Assembly: GCA_913020445.1 (NCBI GenBank)
Contig: CAJWAR010000015.1
Location: forward strand, 1 to 64,000
DNA: 64,000 bases
Reading direction: 5' to 3'
Origin: an uncultured Rhodospirillaceae bacterium
Lineage (GTDB): Bacteria; Pseudomonadota; Alphaproteobacteria; Rhodospirillales; UBA2165
In this document: in pieces, positions 1 to 7,578 of the stretch
Numbering within the stretch: position 1 is the stretch's first letter
Layout: every line of letters starts with the position of its first letter
Made by a program: the position numbers and the translations under genes
Notes under the pieces: generated by a model
Told to the model about the DNA's origin: nothing
The model's database searches: none
What the model saw: the letters and a program-made list of their open reading frames with translations, nothing else

Positions 1-60
1 GTCGGAAATTAACGAAGTTGTGAATTTGTGTGAATTTCACGACAGTCGGAAATTAACGAT
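1..60. repeat. 15-bp direct repeat pair at window edge
   Basis: The 15-mer GTCGGAAATTAACGA occurs at 1-15 and again at 46-60. The 30-nt spacer contains a small inverted motif (GTGAATT...AATTCAC). The pair lies just past the 3' end of the first minus-strand gene. It may be two units of a longer array cut by the window edge, or a decayed repeat near a terminator. No function can be assigned. Confidence 0.5.
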
Positions 61-63
61 TAG

Positions 64-504
64 CTAAAACGAAAACAGCCGGCGATATTGCGCCGCGATT
101 TCTTCTGACGCCTCGCCCTCATCACCCTCGGCCAATTCGCAGCTATACAGCACCACCGACATCCAGGGCTCCTGTTTGTGAGCGAGGGCGATGACCGTGT
201 GACGCGGGCCGTCATTGACCGGTGGCTCTTTCCTGCCGCCAATTAGTTTGGCGAAAAAGCCTGACTTCTCTTGCGTCCGCTCGGCGATCACCCAGCGGCG
301 GATGCCGGCATAGGCCGACAATGGTTCCGACCATTGCATGCCCTCGTCATCGTCATTGGATTTGTTGACGATGTGGACATTTTCCCCGTCGATCCGATAA
401 GTGCATTTGCCATTGATAAATTCGAGCGGCAGCACCGCCGGTACCACCCCCTCGGGGTTCACCTCATTGCCGTCAAAGTGTTCTGGAAATGTATCTTCGG
501 TCAT
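64..504 (-). CDS. hypothetical protein, 146 aa
   Basis: Uncharacterised soluble acidic protein. There is no signal peptide and no clear membrane segment. The N-terminus is rich in Asp/Glu, a central part contains RRWVIAERTQEKSGFF, and a C-terminal part reads EASEEIAAQYRRLFSF. I do not recognise the family. It stands alone on the minus strand, diverging from the deiodinase-like gene that starts about 110 nt away. No strong ribosome-binding site is visible before the ATG, so the start is tentative. Codon use and the long open frame support a real gene. Confidence 0.6.
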   Translation of the reverse strand: MTEDTFPEHFDGNEVNPEGVVPAVLPLEFINGKCTYRIDGENVHIVNKSNDDDEGMQWSEPLSAYAGIRRWVIAERTQEKSGFFAKLIGGRKEPPVNDGPRHTVIALAHKQEPWMSVVLYSCELAEGDEGEASEEIAAQYRRLFSF

Positions 505-616
505 GGGGTTTTAATAGCGGATCGGACCACATTAGCCCAGTTAAATTAGTCTGTTCAAATCAGCCCGATATAGTACTCTCCTCTCACATTTTTCACCTTC
601 AACGAATGAGCCTGTC

Positions 617-1285
617 ATGCCGGAAGCCGTGTTTGAGCCCCTCACCACCTATCAGGAATATCCCGAAGCTGAGATGTTGTCCCGCGCTCGAGAGTTCTAT
701 CAAGACATCAAGCGCCGCCGCACGGTGCGCGATTACGGCGCCCGCCAGGTCCCCCGTGAAATTATCGAGGACTGCATTCGGGCAGCAGGTACGGCGCCCT
801 CCGGCGCTAACATGCAGCCCTGGCATTTTGTCGTGGTTGAAAGCCTTGAGATCAAGCGTATCATCAAACAAGCGGCGGAAAAGGAAGAACAGGAGTTTTA
901 CCACGGCAAGGCGCCGCAAGCCTGGCTCGACGCCCTCGCCCATCTCGGCACCGATGAGCATAAGCCGTTCCTCGAAACCGCACCGTATTTAATTGCGGTC
1001 TTTGCGCAAAGCCACTCCATCAATGAAAAAGGCGAGAAGGTGAAGCACTATTACGTGCCGGAATCAGCCGGCATCGCCTGCGGTTTTTTGCTGGCAGCGC
1101 TCCATCACGCCGGGCTGGTTACCCTTACCCACACGCCGAGCCCGATGGGATTCTTGAACGAGATACTTGAGCGGCCCAAAAACGAAAAGCCTTACATGCT
1201 GATCGTTGCCGGTTATCCGGCGGCAGAACCAACCGTGCCGGTGATCACCAAAAAATCCTTGGATGAAATATCGAGTTGGAAGTAA
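617..1285 (+). CDS. Nitroreductase-fold flavoprotein, iodotyrosine deiodinase-like
   Basis: FMN-dependent nitroreductase-superfamily enzyme whose whole length (222 aa) resembles the iodotyrosine deiodinase (IYD) subgroup rather than generic NfsB-type enzymes. Visible signatures are the FMN-binding start RRRTVRDYG (33-41), [11 protein letters not shown] (57-69), [21 protein letters not shown] (149-169), and the C-terminal [13 protein letters not shown] (190-202). In IYDs a Glu-x3-Tyr pair and a Lys form a lid gripping the amino-acid part of the halotyrosine. The equivalents appear to be E91, Y95 and K116 (K just before PFLETAP). IYDs reductively remove halide from halotyrosines. The bacterial physiological substrate is uncertain and halophenols are possible. 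The gene is monocistronic. No strong Shine-Dalgarno precedes the ATG. Confidence 0.85.
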   Translation: MPEAVFEPLTTYQEYPEAEMLSRAREFYQDIKRRRTVRDYGARQVPREIIEDCIRAAGTAPSGANMQPWHFVVVESLEIKRIIKQAAEKEEQEFYHGKAPQAWLDALAHLGTDEHKPFLETAPYLIAVFAQSHSINEKGEKVKHYYVPESAGIACGFLLAALHHAGLVTLTHTPSPMGFLNEILERPKNEKPYMLIVAGYPAAEPTVPVITKKSLDEISSWK

Positions 1286-1335
1286 TTAATCCCTGGTATC
1301 GTGAATTCTATATTCGCCTGTCAGTACTTATTAAG

Positions 1336-1453
1336 CACCCTCCCCATCCCAACCTTCCCCCGCCCAATAAATTGGGGAGGGAAGGAGCTATTGGTGCAAC
1401 GCATTCGATCTCATCCCCTCCCTCCTTGCGGGGGAGGGTTAGGGTGGGGGGGA
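1336..1453. repeat. GC-rich inverted-repeat element, copy 1
   Basis: An intergenic element between the deiodinase-like gene and a convergent minus-strand gene. Its outer arms are complementary: the left arm is pyrimidine-rich (CACCCTCCCCATCCCAACC then TTCCCCCGC) and the right arm is GCGGGGGAGGGTTAGGGTGG. The right part carries CCCTCCTTGCGGGGGA, also present in the copy at 5162-5258. It looks like a dispersed non-coding repeat of MITE type that could fold into a strong hairpin in RNA. It contains no credible coding region. It may also serve as a bidirectional terminator for the two convergent genes. Confidence 0.75.
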
Positions 1454-1463
1454 TTGGAAACAT

Positions 1464-2009
1464 TCAGCAGCCTGGTATCGGTGTTTTATAAGTATATTTT
1501 TCACCCGCATAATTAATAGAGAACCCGCCTTTTTCGCAACTTTTAACAAGCTTACCGTTGAAAACCATCCATTTGATACTTCTGCCCATGGGTCCTAGCG
1601 ATTTCTCGAAAATTTGCAAAAACGTGTCCAAAATATCCGAGGCACCAGCATCAATTTGATCTAAGGATAAGGGGAACTGTGTCTCTTCATTCTGAATATC
1701 TACACTAATATTTGCTGGTCTTCGGTAAGTTAATTTTCCGCCGGCAATAATGTCGATGTGTCCGATCCCCACCAACATATTGTCAGACAAAACTTTTTGG
1801 GTGCGGGTATTCGGAAATCTCTCTGGCACCAATTGAGGAGTTACCCAGATAACCATGACGATCTCAGATGGGGATCGTTGATCTAGTATTTGCGCATATT
1901 CTTGTGCTAGAGCCTGAGGCGTCGTACGCCACGCTCGGGCATTTCCATTTAATGAAAAGCTGACGATAAATAATAAAATAAAAATTAAATTAAATAATCT
2001 ATTAATCAT
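1464..2009 (-). CDS. Exported hypothetical protein, 181 aa
   Basis: Starts with a Sec-type signal peptide: two positive residues, a hydrophobic run (residues about 5-19), then NGNARA as a plausible cleavage site. The mature part is about 155 aa with two Cys near the C-terminus (SCEKGG and the terminal GC), possibly a disulphide. I do not recognise a family. A purine-rich ribosome site (GGGGGAA) lies just before the ATG. It is next to the TPP-enzyme gene on the same strand but 30 nt downstream of it, so co-transcription is possible. Predicted location is periplasmic. Confidence 0.6.
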   Translation of the reverse strand: MINRLFNLIFILLFIVSFSLNGNARAWRTTPQALAQEYAQILDQRSPSEIVMVIWVTPQLVPERFPNTRTQKVLSDNMLVGIGHIDIIAGGKLTYRRPANISVDIQNEETQFPLSLDQIDAGASDILDTFLQIFEKSLGPMGRSIKWMVFNGKLVKSCEKGGFSINYAGEKYTYKTPIPGC

Positions 2010-2039
2010 AATTCCCCCAACAGCATTTAAATAGTATTT

Positions 2040-3788
2040 CTAATCCCGCCCACCCGGCGTCGTGATGACGTTCAAGAGCACCGGCGTGCCGGCCCTGACT
2101 TTTTCAAGCCCGCGGCGCATGGCATCCTCTAATTTATCAGGATCATCAACCTGCTCACCATAGCCGCCACACGCCTCCATGATCATTTCGTAATTGGGGC
2201 TCGGCGTCAGATCGACCAGCGGCATTTCATTAGCCTTGGCCGCCTTGCCATCCGGATACATCACCCGGGTCGCCCGGTTGACAGCAAACCACTGCGAATT
2301 ATTCATGACAATGGTGAGGGTTGGCAGGTTCTGCGCTTTGGCAACGAAGTGCGCTGGTGTCGGCGCGCCGAACATGTACGATCCGTCGCCGACCAGTAAA
2401 ATAACATCGCGATCGGGCGCTGCCAGTTTCGCCCCCAAAGCCGAGCCTAAGCCATGACCCAAACCACCCGCTTGCCCGCCACTGACAATACTCGACGGCA
2501 CTTTGTAGTCGACGTGATCGATATTGACGCCAAGTTCGCTAATGATGATGGAATCATCGGCTTTTATTTTATTCAGACACGCTGCCACCCAAGGCGCCAG
2601 GATGGGTGTATGCCCCGCTGCATCAGCCATGACTTTTTGTTTATCAGCCGCCTGTTGATTATGGATGGCCGTGATTTCAGCAGCGCGTGATTTGATTGCG
2701 TCCGAACTGGGATCAAGGTGAGAGGCCAGCGCTTCACCAATGAGTTCCAGGCTTTGCACCGGTTCGCCCGAAATCGCGATATCCATCTCGAACCCACGAT
2801 GGGGAAAGCCGGCATAATGCGGGTCTGGCGATAAATGAATAAGCTTGGCGGCAACATCAGGTGACACATTGCGGGGCAACCACGGTACCGCACTTTCGAC
2901 AACCAAAACCAAATCCGCGTCGGGCAGGAACTTACCGACGGCAAAACCCAAATTCATCGGGTGGTCACTGAGCAAGCTCGGCCCACCGACCTGAACCACC
3001 GGCAACGCGTATTTCTCGGCAATTGTGCTGAGCGTTTCAACGGCACCCGGACGCGACCCCACTTTACCGGCAATAATCAGTGGTTTTTCAGCTGCCGCAA
3101 TCATCTCGGCGGCCTGCTCAATCACCTCGGCTGACGGCACCGCTGGTGCATTCCCGAGAGCGCGTTGCCGGGGCAGTTTTCTTTCGCCACTAACAGCGCG
3201 CCCCAATACTTCGCGCGGCAGCGTCAAATAGACCGGCCCGCACGGCTCGGACATGGCAATATCGAGCGCCCGGCCGACAATGGTTTCAACCGGCTGCCCT
3301 TCGCGCAACTCGTAATCCCATTTAACGTATTCACGCAGCATGCCGCCTTGGTCAAAGTTCTCCTGGCCCCAATGGATACCGATATTGCGGGAGCCAATGT
3401 CGCCGCTCTCAGTCAACGGCGTGCGCCCCGCCATCACCAGGACCGGCACGTTGTCCCGGGACGCATTCATCACGCCGCAGATGGTGTTGGCGGTACCGAC
3501 GGTGACATGAACCATCACCCCGGCAGGCTTGCCGGATAAGCGGTAATACCCTTCAGCCATCGCCATCGCGACATTTTCATGGGGCACGGTGATAAAGTTG
3601 GGAATTTTTTCGCCGGCTTGCGACGCCGCGACCAGGGCTTCGATGATCGGCGCGAAATCGGTGCCGCCATTGGCAAAGACATACTCAATGCCGTTATCCA
3701 TCAGGGCGGAGAGAAAAACCTCCGCCACCGACTTTTGTTCTGTACCAGCTTCTACTGCTTTATCCATGATCGAATGCCTCGCCTTCAA
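2040..3788 (-). CDS. Thiamine-diphosphate-dependent decarboxylase/carboligase family enzyme
   Basis: 582-aa member of the acetolactate synthase / benzoylformate decarboxylase superfamily. It has three regions: an N-terminal pyrimidine-binding domain with the activating Glu in PHENVAMAMAEGYYR, a middle domain beginning around PLIIAGKVGSRPG, and a C-terminal diphosphate-binding domain with GDGSYMFGAP and, about 25 residues on, MNNSQWF (the GDG-x(~25)-NN metal/ThDP motif). These enzymes cleave or ligate 2-oxo acids; the substrate cannot be read from sequence. It diverges from a BenE-type transporter gene with only 85 nt between the starts, so a shared regulatory region and aromatic-acid metabolism are plausible but inferred. 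A second in-frame ATG at codon 8 could be the real start. Confidence 0.85.
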   Translation of the reverse strand: MKARHSIMDKAVEAGTEQKSVAEVFLSALMDNGIEYVFANGGTDFAPIIEALVAASQAGEKIPNFITVPHENVAMAMAEGYYRLSGKPAGVMVHVTVGTANTICGVMNASRDNVPVLVMAGRTPLTESGDIGSRNIGIHWGQENFDQGGMLREYVKWDYELREGQPVETIVGRALDIAMSEPCGPVYLTLPREVLGRAVSGERKLPRQRALGNAPAVPSAEVIEQAAEMIAAAEKPLIIAGKVGSRPGAVETLSTIAEKYALPVVQVGGPSLLSDHPMNLGFAVGKFLPDADLVLVVESAVPWLPRNVSPDVAAKLIHLSPDPHYAGFPHRGFEMDIAISGEPVQSLELIGEALASHLDPSSDAIKSRAAEITAIHNQQAADKQKVMADAAGHTPILAPWVAACLNKIKADDSIIISELGVNIDHVDYKVPSSIVSGGQAGGLGHGLGSALGAKLAAPDRDVILLVGDGSYMFGAPTPAHFVAKAQNLPTLTIVMNNSQWFAVNRATRVMYPDGKAAKANEMPLVDLTPSPNYEMIMEACGGYGEQVDDPDKLEDAMRRGLEKVRAGTPVLLNVITTPGGRD

Positions 3789-3873
3789 TCCTAATTAGTG
3801 ATTTTTAAGGATTTTAGCTGGAAATGCCGGATCGTCCAGGGCATAGAATATGGCGGAACTAATAATTTGAACG

Positions 3874-5109
3874 TTGGATTTTGATTTGCCCCTGGAACCA
3901 GTTCACCGGCCACGTCCCGGATTTAGAAAAATACTTGCTGATTTTGAGCTCATCCATCTCAGCAATGCTGTCATCGCCTTTCTGTTTGCGGCGTCCGCGC
4001 CGATTGCCATTGTCTTAGCAGTCGGCACCTCAGGCGGGCTCACCGAGGCAGAAATGGCCTCCTGGATATTCGGCGGCATTGCGCTCAACGGACTGCTCGG
4101 CATTGTAATTTCCGTCATTTACCGCCAGCCTCTGGCTTTTTTCTGGACCATTTCCGGTTCCGTATTGGTCGGACCGGCGCTGCAGCATTCGAGCTTCCCG
4201 GAGGTTATCGGCGCCTTCTTAGGCACTGGCCTGTTGTTGCTCGTGCTGGGGCTCAGCGGGTGGATAAAGCGCATTATGGCGGTAATGCCGATGCCCATTG
4301 TGATGGCTATGGTCGCCGGGGTGTTTCTTGAATTTGGCTTAGATTGGATTAAGGCCTTAGGCAGTGATCCGTGGGTTGCCGGATCAATGACGGCGGCGTT
4401 TATCTTGCTCTCGTTGAACGCCAACATTGCCAAGCGATTTCCGCCGATGATCGGCGTGCTGGTGGTCGGCATAATCGCCGTTGCACTGGCCGGTACATTT
4501 AATCCCGATACCAAATTAGAATACAGCCTGATCACGCCCACCATTATCCGGCCTAAGTTTTCGTGGGCGACCATGGTCGAGCTCGTGGTCCCGATAGCCG
4601 TAACCGTGCTGGCGGCGCAAAATGCGCAAGGCATCGTGATCCTCCGCAATGTCGGCCATAATCCGCCAACCAATCTGATCACCGCGGCGTGCGGCGGCGC
4701 GTCGATCATTACCGCTATTTTCGGCACTGTCTCGACCTGCCTGACGGGCCCGGTCAATGCGATATTGTCGAGCGGCGGCAAATTGGAACAGCAATATATC
4801 GCCGCCGTTATTATCGGCATTTTTGCCATCCTGTTTGGCCTGCATGCGCCGCTCATGACCAAACTGCTGCTGGCCATGCCGGCGACATTTATCGCCACAC
4901 TTGCCGGATTAGCCTTAATTCGAGTTTTGCAAAGCGCCTTTGTCGTCTCGTTTGGCGGCGGCTTTACCCTCGGCGCGCTGGTGTCGTTTCTGGTGACGCT
5001 GGCCGATCAATCACTTTTCAACATCGGCGCCCCCTTCTGGGGCCTCGTCTTCGGCGTGGCAACATCGTGGCTGTTGGAGAAAAAGGATTTCGACGGCGGG
5101 AAGACGTAG
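3874..5109 (+). CDS. BenE-family transporter (benzoate/H+ symporter-like)
   Basis: 411-aa polytopic inner-membrane protein with about 12 hydrophobic segments. The hydrophobic pattern and loop motifs (FWTISGSVLVGPALQ, the repeated GGASIITAIFGTVSTCLTGP) fit the BenE secondary transporter family, whose known members import benzoate with protons. The TTG start chosen here gives the sequence MDFDLPLEP and lies 85 nt from the divergent TPP-enzyme start. An ATG-initiated alternative would lose the first membrane segment. Substrate is inferred from the family only. GC-rich repeat copy 2 lies downstream. Confidence 0.8.
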   Translation: MDFDLPLEPVHRPRPGFRKILADFELIHLSNAVIAFLFAASAPIAIVLAVGTSGGLTEAEMASWIFGGIALNGLLGIVISVIYRQPLAFFWTISGSVLVGPALQHSSFPEVIGAFLGTGLLLLVLGLSGWIKRIMAVMPMPIVMAMVAGVFLEFGLDWIKALGSDPWVAGSMTAAFILLSLNANIAKRFPPMIGVLVVGIIAVALAGTFNPDTKLEYSLITPTIIRPKFSWATMVELVVPIAVTVLAAQNAQGIVILRNVGHNPPTNLITAACGGASIITAIFGTVSTCLTGPVNAILSSGGKLEQQYIAAVIIGIFAILFGLHAPLMTKLLLAMPATFIATLAGLALIRVLQSAFVVSFGGGFTLGALVSFLVTLADQSLFNIGAPFWGLVFGVATSWLLEKKDFDGGKT

Positions 5110-5161
5110 CCTGGGCGCAATCTCTAAAGTCATACAAAAAGACGGGCCACTTTCTTCTCCT

Positions 5162-5258
5162 TCCCTCCTTGCGGGGGAAGGTCGGGATGGGGGGACTCTA
5201 AATAAATGAAGCCATCCGAAACATACCCCCCTCCTTAATCCTCCCCCGCAAGGAGGGA
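5162..5258. repeat. GC-rich inverted-repeat element, copy 2
   Basis: Left arm 5162-5194 begins TCCCTCCTTGCGGGGGA. The right arm, 5224-5258, is nearly its reverse complement (TCCCCCGCAAGGAGGGA at its outer end), with about 30 nt between. The arm sequence matches the right half of the element at 1336-1453, so the two are copies of one family. The intergenic stretch between the transporter and the DUF1488 gene otherwise holds nothing I can support. Confidence 0.75.
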
Positions 5259-5344
5259 GGAAATAAAGTGCTGCTTTAAAGACAGAAATCGAACCTGTGA
5301 ACGTCCGTTTTAAGCACAAATGAGGATACGGGAAAATGAATAGA

Positions 5345-5641
5345 TCAGGAGCCAGTGTAGTCAACAACGATGACCGTGCGATTCTGTATTGGCGAATCTT
5401 GTTCGGTCTCAACATTGCCAGTCGCATATTTGCTTCGCGCGATCTTCTCGATCTCGTCTCGATTTTCCGTAAATGCACGGCGAAGCTCAGCATCCGAGAT
5501 ACCTTCGGCGCCCCAATACCTAGTAAGGGCCGTGACGGCCACACGGCATTCAATATACTCACCGTCATTCGATCCGAACCACTTCATAATCCCTTGCTCA
5601 TCGTCATAGCCGGCGGGCTTGTCATCGAAAATCAGTGCCAT
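5345..5641 (-). CDS. DUF1488-like protein, 98 aa
   Basis: Small soluble protein resembling the DUF1488 family: a short Asp-rich beta start (ALIFDDKPAGYDDEQGIMKWF), then IECRVAVTALTRYWGAE, then a helix with AFTENRDEIEKIARSKY. The function of this family is unknown. The start is set at the ATG at 5641 because CCTCC (GGAGG on the coding strand) lies at 5647-5651, six bases upstream, whereas the longer 121-aa frame has no such site. It is the first of several small hypothetical genes in an accessory-looking patch. Confidence 0.65.
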   Translation of the reverse strand: MALIFDDKPAGYDDEQGIMKWFGSNDGEYIECRVAVTALTRYWGAEGISDAELRRAFTENRDEIEKIARSKYATGNVETEQDSPIQNRTVIVVDYTGS

Positions 5642-5746
5642 GGTGACCTCCAAAATAGCTGGCAACACCATACTACAATTAGAGTTGCCCTTAAAGAGAT
5701 GCGCCCGCATTTGTCGGAAGAACGGGAGGATTAATAAGACATGTTT

Positions 5747-6325
5747 TTAATCGCCCGCGGTCAAGTGTTCTTCGATAAATGTCCGCCAGACATCACCAGC
5801 CGCGTCGAGAACAAATTCGGCAGGGATCACTCTATCTTTGATGCGGATTTTCCAGCGCTGGGATTTTCTGCCAGTATTATCCCGCAACGTAGAGCTGGTG
5901 CTTGTATATACTTCAATATCAGTTGGGTCCTCATCAGTGAACTTGACGCCACCGTGCTTGGTGGCAGTCACGATGATCCGGCAATATCGAAGGACTGGAG
6001 CGAACGTTTCGTGATTTTGCACGAACTTGTGCCAGTCGCCTTTCTCAAATTTTTGCGGCCAAATTCCGGCCTCGCGGGCCAGCTGGGCGCGCAATTTACT
6101 GTTTTGCTTAATATCCAGCCAAATCCACTCGTGAAGATGCCAAGCTGTCACCGCCGCGTTGAAACAGTGGTACGCAGCCGTCTCATGGTCGTGATCTTCG
6201 ATTTCGGCGAGCCGGTCGAGCTCCCAATGCAATTTTTTGAGCATGTCGCGCCACGTCTTAATACCGAATGTAGGCAAGTGTCCTGTCATGATCCAATTAT
6301 TAATATCCAACATGATGCGGCGCAA
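5747..6325 (-). CDS. Hypothetical protein, 192 aa
   Basis: Soluble, Trp- and His-rich protein (for example FNAAVTAWHLHEWIWLD). No signal peptide or membrane segment and no recognised domain. The middle has a run ending CRIIVTATKHGG and the C-terminal third looks beta-rich with a charged helix at the end. It lies about 100 nt upstream of the DUF1488 gene on the same strand but with no visible operon signals. Initiation could be at ATG codon 1 or at the ATG at codon 5. Function unknown. Confidence 0.6.
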   Translation of the reverse strand: MRRIMLDINNWIMTGHLPTFGIKTWRDMLKKLHWELDRLAEIEDHDHETAAYHCFNAAVTAWHLHEWIWLDIKQNSKLRAQLAREAGIWPQKFEKGDWHKFVQNHETFAPVLRYCRIIVTATKHGGVKFTDEDPTDIEVYTSTSSTLRDNTGRKSQRWKIRIKDRVIPAEFVLDAAGDVWRTFIEEHLTAGD

Positions 6326-6454
6326 GCCCAGGCGTCCGATAAGTCGGATGAGTTGAGCGAATAGAAGATTAATTGAAATTTAGGGTGAGCCGGGACATTC
6401 CCGCCAAAATTCCCTTTTGAAGTTGGAGTTACGCGAATGGGAAAAAGAATATTA

Positions 6455-6847
6455 TTAGATGAGTTTCACAATTTCTTTGATGGCGCCGAACAGCCCAATT
6501 ATGGCCATAACCAACGGCGGCGCAAAATCCCAAATCCAGAAATATTTTTGGGTCATCTTTATATCCCGATTGATCGAATGAGACGGGTTCTGGGTGAGGT
6601 GATCTCTAGACCAGATGTTGTAGTCAATCCAACAATCTGCACCAAACCGCGCGGCATTATAAGACAGAACCGCCAAAAGAAGTCCCCAAGCCGAAAGCTT
6701 GCTGTCGGTGTTAAATTCAAACCCAAGCGGCTGAAATTTTTCGATTTCAACTCCGGGGACGCAAGCCAAAACTATAATGACTCCCGCAGCAATCATTACG
6801 TTGCGACCGTGTATTCTGGATCGATCTTGAAGTGGATGGTCACTCAT
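6455..6847 (-). CDS. Small integral membrane protein, 130 aa
   Basis: Three hydrophobic segments can be seen: residues about 17-32 (VMIAAGVIIVLACVPG), about 52-65 (AWGLLLAVLSYNAA) and about 105-123 (WDFAPPLVMAIIGLFGAI). Between the second and third is a charged loop. No family recognised. It is isolated, with low-GC surroundings, in the small-gene patch. Predicted inner-membrane location. Function unknown. Confidence 0.55.
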   Translation of the reverse strand: MSDHPLQDRSRIHGRNVMIAAGVIIVLACVPGVEIEKFQPLGFEFNTDSKLSAWGLLLAVLSYNAARFGADCWIDYNIWSRDHLTQNPSHSINRDIKMTQKYFWIWDFAPPLVMAIIGLFGAIKEIVKLI

Positions 6848-6901
6848 TCCGACAGTCTAGCAAATTATATTCAACCAGTGCACTAACCAGGATTTTGAGC
6901 C

Positions 6902-6988
6902 ATGAAATTGACAAAAGCACAACGTCGCGTCCTGCAATTCATAGCCGATTGGAACGATCGTAATGATGGCTACGCTACAATGGTCAGC
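6902..6988 (+). pseudogene. Possible 5' remnant of a small helical protein gene
   Basis: The frame opens with MKLTKAQRRVLQFIADWNDR, a convincing helix-turn start typical of winged-helix-like small proteins. The natural-looking sequence fades after about 28 codons and runs into the 3' end of the oppositely oriented DUF2158 gene (stop at 6989). The remaining ORF to 7213 is antisense to that gene. I read this as a truncated gene fragment. Chance similarity cannot be excluded. Confidence 0.3.
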
Positions 6989-7162
6989 CTATTCAATTCC
7001 CAAAGTTTCAGGTGGAAACAGCGAGGTTTTCTTTTCGTCTTCGACGAACCAACTGCACAAGACCGAAGCTATTCCCTCAGTTTCATCGATGTGTTCGACG
7101 GTCATAAGCGGCCCGCCAGATTTCAACCGTACGGTGTCACCAACTTTAATTTGTTCAGCCAT
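6989..7162 (-). CDS. DUF2158-family small protein, 57 aa
   Basis: A short gene. It begins MAEQIKVGDTVRLKSGGPLM, contains an SVLCSWF segment, and ends with FPPETLGIE. This is the hallmark layout of DUF2158 (KxGDxVxLKSGGPxMTV ... CxWF), a family of unknown function with an SH3-like beta fold expected. A strong ribosome site GAGGAGG sits just upstream of the ATG. A plus-strand ORF covering the same DNA (6902-7213) is mostly its shadow. Confidence 0.85.
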   Translation of the reverse strand: MAEQIKVGDTVRLKSGGPLMTVEHIDETEGIASVLCSWFVEDEKKTSLFPPETLGIE

Positions 7163-7292
7163 TTTCGGCCTCCTCTATTCGTCGAAAGATACTTTGCACC
7201 ATCTACTATTTAGTACCAAGCCAAAAAGAGATCGAAAAAGGGCCGGTGAAGTCATTGAGCAAATTTGAATGTGCGCAAACGAGGCTGAAATC

Positions 7293-7556
7293 ATGGCAGA
7301 TAGCGATTTAAAGAAACAAGGTGGTGAATGGTTCAAGCAGTTACGGTTGAAAGCTGGCTTAACACAAGTCGATATTATGAAGGCGTGTGGTTTTGATGGC
7401 ACAACCTTTGTCTCAAATATCGAAAATGGGCGCAGCCCGATCCCTTCTGGCGTTTCTCCTGCATTGGCTAGGGCGGTCGGCACAAACCCAAAAGAGTTCG
7501 CATTAAACTGCCTAAAGTTTTACCGGCCTAATTTATACAAAATGATTAGCGTATAG
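7293..7556 (+). CDS. XRE/Cro-type helix-turn-helix protein
   Basis: 87-aa DNA-binding protein with a single lambda-repressor-like HTH: WFKQLRLKAGLTQVDIMKACGF forms helices 1-2 and the recognition region is TTFVSNIENGRSPIP. The start is put at the ATG at 7293 (GAGG about 9 nt upstream); an earlier ATG at 7269 would add eight residues. It is followed 22 nt later by a small membrane-protein gene with its own AGGAG site, so the two look like a pair. Likely a repressor of its own unit; its operator is not evident. Confidence 0.7.
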   Translation: MADSDLKKQGGEWFKQLRLKAGLTQVDIMKACGFDGTTFVSNIENGRSPIPSGVSPALARAVGTNPKEFALNCLKFYRPNLYKMISV

Positions 7557-7578
7557 GAGGCCTAAAAGGAGACAAGTA

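Noticed and set aside
4119-4898. 259-aa minus-strand ORF inside the BenE-type gene
   Set aside because: It is the antisense shadow of a membrane-protein gene; it has no ribosome site or recognisable domain, and the plus-strand frame has clear transporter features.
6902-7213. 103-aa plus-strand ORF as a full gene
   Set aside because: Most of it is antisense to the DUF2158 gene with a strong ribosome site; only the first 28 codons look natural, so only a fragment is kept.
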